Shown here: positions 45,158-48,366 of the stretch, piece after piece
Position numbering within the stretch: position 1 is the first letter of the stretch
Layout: each line of letters starts with the position of its first letter
Origin: Pseudomonas sp. RGM2987
GTDB taxonomy: Bacteria > Pseudomonadota > Gammaproteobacteria > Pseudomonadales > Pseudomonadaceae
Reading direction: 5' to 3'
NCBI RefSeq assembly: GCF_022952855.1
Contig: NZ_JALJDX010000186.1
Span: 1 to 48,366 of the forward strand
DNA length: 48,366 nt
Made by a program: the position numbers and the translations under genes
The notes under the pieces: model-generated
Told to the model about the DNA's origin: nothing
Seen by the model: the letters and a program-made list of their open reading frames with translations, nothing else
The model's database searches: none

Positions 45158-46783
45158 ATGCATCGCAGGAACCTGCTCAAGGCCTCCATGGCTTTCGCCG
45201 CCTATACCGGTCTTTCGGCCACCGGGCTGATGGCCGCTCGCGCCTGGGCCACGGATCAAGCCGCTGACGGCGAAGCCCGTCCCTTCGATTTCGATGCGCT
45301 GAAAGACCAGGCGCGGCAATTGGCCAAGAGCCGCTATGTCGATACCAAGCAAGTCTTGCCGCCGACCCTGGCGATGATGTCGCCCCTACAGTTCAATGCA
45401 ATTCAGTACGACGCCAACCACTCGTTGTGGAACAAGCTGGACGGTCAACTGGACGTGCAGTTTTTCCATGTCGGCATGGGCTTCAAGCAGCCGGTGCGCA
45501 TGTACAGCGTGGATCCAAAGACCCGCCTGGCCCGTGAGGTGCACTTCCGCCCACAGCTGTTCAACTATGAAAAAACCACGGTCAACACTTCGCAATTGAC
45601 CGGCGACCTGGGGTTTGCCGGCTTCAGGGTGTTCAAGGCCCCGGAGCTGGACCGGCACGACATCGTTTCATTCCTGGGGGCCAGTTATTTCCGCGCCGTG
45701 GACGCCAGCGGCCAGTACGGGTTGTCGGCCCGAGGGCTGGCCATCGACACCTATGGCAAGAAACGCGAAGAGTTTCCGGACTTCACCAAGTTCTGGTTCG
45801 AAACCCCGGAAAAGAACAGCACCCGTTTCGTCGTCTACGCCCTGCTCGATTCCCCCAGCGCCACCGGTGCCTATCGTTTTGACATCGATTGCCAGCCGAC
45901 CCGGGTGGTGATGGAAGTCGACGCGCACATCAATGCCCGGACCGCCATCGGGCAACTGGGCATCGCACCGATGACCAGCATGTTCAGCTGTGGCACTGTC
46001 GAGCGGCGCATGTGCGACACCATTCACCCGCAGATCCATGACTCCGACCGGCTCGCCATGTGGCGTGGCAACGGCGAGTGGGTCTGCCGCCCGCTGAACA
46101 ACCCGGCCACCTTGCAATTCAACGCCTTCGCCGACAACAACCCGAAAGGTTTCGGCCTGGTGCAGACCGACCACGACTTTGCCAGCTACCAGGACACCGT
46201 GGACTGGTACAGCAAGCGCCCGAGCCTGTGGGTCGAACCGACGACAGCCTGGGGCGAAGGCTCTGTGGACCTGCTGGAAATTCCGACGACAGGCGAGACC
46301 CTGGATAACATCGTGGCGTTCTGGACACCGAAAAAACCGGTGGCCGCCGGTGATTCCCTGAACTACGGCTACAAACTCTACTGGAGCGCCCTGCCCCCGG
46401 TCAGCACCGACCTGGCCCACGTGGATGCGACTCGCTCGGGCATGGGCGGCTTTATCGAAGGCTGGGCCCCGGGCGAGCACTACCCGACCGTCTGGGCGCG
46501 CCGCTTCGCGGTGGACTTCAGCGGCGGCGGTCTCGACCAACTGCCGCCGGGCACCGGCATCGAACCGGTGGTGACCTGCTCCCACGGCGAGGTGAAGGAC
46601 TTCAACGTGCTGGTGCTGGATGCGATCAAGGGCTATCGGATCACCTTCGACTGGTACCCCACCGATGATCGCGTCGACCCGGTGCAGATGCGCCTGTTCA
46701 TTCGCACCAAGGACCGCACCTTGAGCGAGACCTGGTTGTATCAGTACTTCCCGCCAGCGCCGGATAAGCGTAAGTATCCTTGA
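45158..46783 (+). CDS. opgD: Glucan biosynthesis protein D (OpgD/MdoD), Tat-exported
   Basis: A periplasmic protein that acts on osmoregulated periplasmic glucans, controlling their backbone structure. The 541-residue protein (E. coli 551) starts with a twin-arginine signal: RRNLLK (R3, R4), a hydrophobic stretch, then cleavage after ARAWA at 31. The mature OpgG/OpgD domain includes [48 protein letters not shown] and a C-terminal [13 protein letters not shown]. The ATG at 45158 follows AAAGG; an in-frame ATG at 45134 would move the twin arginines away from the N-terminus. A strong terminator lies about 150 bp downstream. Confidence 0.93.
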   Translation: MHRRNLLKASMAFAAYTGLSATGLMAARAWATDQAADGEARPFDFDALKDQARQLAKSRYVDTKQVLPPTLAMMSPLQFNAIQYDANHSLWNKLDGQLDVQFFHVGMGFKQPVRMYSVDPKTRLAREVHFRPQLFNYEKTTVNTSQLTGDLGFAGFRVFKAPELDRHDIVSFLGASYFRAVDASGQYGLSARGLAIDTYGKKREEFPDFTKFWFETPEKNSTRFVVYALLDSPSATGAYRFDIDCQPTRVVMEVDAHINARTAIGQLGIAPMTSMFSCGTVERRMCDTIHPQIHDSDRLAMWRGNGEWVCRPLNNPATLQFNAFADNNPKGFGLVQTDHDFASYQDTVDWYSKRPSLWVEPTTAWGEGSVDLLEIPTTGETLDNIVAFWTPKKPVAAGDSLNYGYKLYWSALPPVSTDLAHVDATRSGMGGFIEGWAPGEHYPTVWARRFAVDFSGGGLDQLPPGTGIEPVVTCSHGEVKDFNVLVLDAIKGYRITFDWYPTDDRVDPVQMRLFIRTKDRTLSETWLYQYFPPAPDKRKYP

Positions 46784-46803
46784 TACAGCTGCGCCCGGAA
46801 TGA

Positions 46804-46900
46804 CGCCTTCGCGAGCAAGCCCGCTCCCACAGTGGATTTGTGTTGCTCACAGAACTCGTGATCCACACCACAACCTGTGGGAGCGGGCTTGCTCGCGAAG
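46804..46900. repeat. Type A REP pair
   Basis: Inverted REP arms lie between the convergent opgD and oxidoreductase genes, upstream of the bidirectional terminator. Confidence 0.88.
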
Positions 46901-46932
46901 AGGCCGGCACAGCCACCCCAGTCATCCAGCCT

Positions 46933-46976
46933 GATAAACAAAAGCCCCGGTCAGACGAACGGGGCTTTTGTTTATC
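46933..46976. terminator. Bidirectional intrinsic terminator
   Basis: GATAAACAAAAGCCCCG (46933-46949) and CGGGGCTTTTGTTTATC (46960-46976) make a perfect 17-bp stem with a 10-nt loop. T-runs lie on both strands, between convergent genes. Confidence 0.93.
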
Positions 46977-46987
46977 ACTAGGACCTT

Positions 46988-48094
46988 TCAGTCCCGCAAG
47001 TCCGACTCATGAATCGGCTGGTCACGATGCGTCGCCCGCTGGTACTGCGCCGGCCACACGGCCTTGCGTCCGCCCAGGTCATCGTCGGCATGCAGGGCCC
47101 AGTACGGGTCACGCAACAATTCACGCGCCAGGAAGATGATGTCGGCCTGGCAGGTACGCAGGATGTGCTCGGCCTGGGCCGGCTCGGTGATCATGCCGAC
47201 CGTGCCGGTGGCGATCTCCGACTCCTTGCGCACGCGTTCGGCAAAGCGCGTCTGGTAACCCGGGCCGGTAGGAATTTCCGCATTGGCGGCAGTCCCGCCC
47301 GACGACACATCGATCAGGTCCACCCCCAGCGCCCGGAATCGCCGCGCCAGTTCCACGGTTTCATCCGGGTTCCACCCGTCCTCGACCCAGTCGGTGGCCG
47401 ATACCCGCACAAACACCGGCAACTCGTCGGGCCAGACGGCCCGAACCGCTTCGGTGACTTGCAGCACCAGGCGGATGCGGTTCTCGAACGAGCCGCCGTA
47501 TGAGTCGCGGCGCTGGTTGCTCAACGGCGAGAGGAATTGATGCAACAGGTAGCCATGGGCCGCATGGACCTCGACCACTTTGAAACCGGCGGTCAAGGCA
47601 CGCTTGGCTGAATCGACGAAAGCCTGGATCACGCCAGCGATCTGTCCTTCGTCCAGCTGCACCGGCTGGGTGTGCTGCGGGTCAAAGGCAATCGGCGACG
47701 GACCGACCGGAACCCAGCCGCCATCCGCCGGTTTCACGCTGCCATGCTTGCCCACCCAGGGTCGCCAGGTGCTGGCCTTGCGCCCGGCGTGGGCCAGCTG
47801 AATGGCCGGCACGGCTCCCTGGGCCGTGATGAACCGGGTGATGCGTTGCAGGGGTTGGATCTGTTCATCGTTCCACAGTCCGAGGTCCTGGGCGGTGATC
47901 CGTCCATCGGCCGTGACTGCGGTGGCCTCAGTGAACACCAGCCCGGCACCGCCCACGGCACGGCTGCCGAGGTGCACCAGGTGCCAGTCGTTGGCCAGGC
48001 CATCGACGCTCGAGTATTGGCACATCGGCGACACGGCGATGCGATTGGGCAGGGTCAATTGGCGAAGGGTATAGGGTTCCAGCAGCAGACTCAT
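46988..48094 (-). CDS. NADH:flavin oxidoreductase, old-yellow-enzyme family (XenA/YqjM-like)
   Basis: A 368-residue FMN-dependent TIM-barrel ene-reductase that uses NAD(P)H to reduce activated double bonds, including quinones and nitro or other xenobiotic compounds. The N-terminus ISPMCQYSS type motif (SPMCQYSS, C25) marks the YqjM/XenA subgroup, with a redox-tuning cysteine. Also seen are IQLAHAGRKAS, the HAAHGYLLHQFLSP substrate-binding segment, and GGSFENRIRL. The ATG at 48094 follows GAGAGGT. The natural substrate is not known. Symbols such as xenA are possible but not certain. Confidence 0.9.
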   Translation of the reverse strand: MSLLLEPYTLRQLTLPNRIAVSPMCQYSSVDGLANDWHLVHLGSRAVGGAGLVFTEATAVTADGRITAQDLGLWNDEQIQPLQRITRFITAQGAVPAIQLAHAGRKASTWRPWVGKHGSVKPADGGWVPVGPSPIAFDPQHTQPVQLDEGQIAGVIQAFVDSAKRALTAGFKVVEVHAAHGYLLHQFLSPLSNQRRDSYGGSFENRIRLVLQVTEAVRAVWPDELPVFVRVSATDWVEDGWNPDETVELARRFRALGVDLIDVSSGGTAANAEIPTGPGYQTRFAERVRKESEIATGTVGMITEPAQAEHILRTCQADIIFLARELLRDPYWALHADDDLGGRKAVWPAQYQRATHRDQPIHESDLRD

Positions 48095-48366
48095 GGGGCA
48101 CCTCTCGAATCAGTGGGCAGGCTCCAGGGTTCTGTTTGAAAAGTCGACGAGTGACAAAAGGTACAAGACCCGCCCCCGCGGGCAACAAAAATCGACAAGA
48201 CGTCACAAGGGCTATCAACCAGTGCTTAGAGCCTAGTCGACAACCTGAAGCAAGGGAGGGTTCAGAACTAAAAACCTGGCCTTGTGCGACAGCGCTCCAC
48301 TGAAGGCAATCTGCCCCCGTGGCGAGGGAGCTTGCTCCCGCTTGAGTGCGAAGCGCTCACAAAAGA
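48095..48366. other. Intergenic end region with truncated type C repeat
   Basis: This 272-bp stretch is the promoter side of the oxidoreductase gene. No gene is seen. The last 50 bp (48317-48366) are the left part of a type C repeat (GTGGCGAGGGAGCTTGCTCC), cut by the window end. Confidence 0.75.

Overview
The window looks like ordinary core chromosome of a Pseudomonas of the P. fluorescens complex. The evidence is high-GC coding sequence, many copies of the pseudomonad REP-type repeats (core GTGGGAGCGGGCTTGCTCGC), and a gene order that, from memory, follows P. aeruginosa PAO1 PA3673 (plsB) to PA3708 (wspA) almost gene for gene. No rRNA, tRNA, CRISPR array, prophage or intact insertion sequence was seen.

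Layout. 1-4.9 kb: a cold-shock gene diverges from plsB (first step of phospholipid synthesis), followed by two tandem YbaY-like genes and a DUF4197 gene. 4.9-9.8 kb: a mexJK-type RND efflux operon with its divergent TetR repressor mexL. 10-14.3 kb: rsmJ, a gene encoding a duplicated 44-residue motif, and a leftward operon (small protein, DUF72, PEP-mutase/isocitrate-lyase family, extensin family). 14.5-19.5 kb: tsaB (t6A tRNA modification), adk, ppc and a small conserved gene. 19.5-25.4 kb: an envelope block with a DUF4398 lipoprotein and an LptF-like OmpA lipoprotein behind a good AlgU-type promoter, a membrane protein, a lipoprotein hydrolase, a QEGLA/DUF1704 putative metalloprotease, another lipoprotein and a TetR regulator. 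25.4-28.1 kb: prfB (with its programmed +1 frameshift) and lysS. 28.4-36.8 kb: the complete surface-sensing operon wspABCDEFR, read leftward. 37.1-43.8 kb: a DUF533/TerB-like gene, then a ydcSTUV-patD type operon for polyamine-like uptake and gamma-aminobutyraldehyde oxidation. 43.8-44.8 kb: a vapBC-type toxin-antitoxin pair and a 61-codon orphan. 45.2-48.1 kb: opgD (periplasmic glucan) and an old-yellow-enzyme family oxidoreductase.

How the genes work together. The wsp genes form one chemotaxis-like pathway: receptor WspA, couplers WspB and WspD, methyltransferase WspC and methylesterase WspF, kinase WspE, and the diguanylate cyclase WspR, which makes cyclic-di-GMP. The genes overlap by 1-4 nt at nearly every junction. 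MexJ and MexK form the inner part of a tripartite pump and need an outer-membrane channel encoded elsewhere. The ydc/pat genes supply a periplasmic binding protein, one ATPase, two permeases and a dehydrogenase, which fits uptake and catabolism of a putrescine-like compound.

I did not find a clear new multi-gene system. The best leads are a bacterial QEGLA/DUF1704 protein with an HExxxH motif, a strong hairpin directly before a lipoprotein start codon, three repeat families whose hairpin stems covary, a nested palindrome before vapBC, a cysteine cluster in WspD, and a gene built on a duplicated proline-rich motif. Assignments rest on reading motifs and on recalled synteny; no database search was run.
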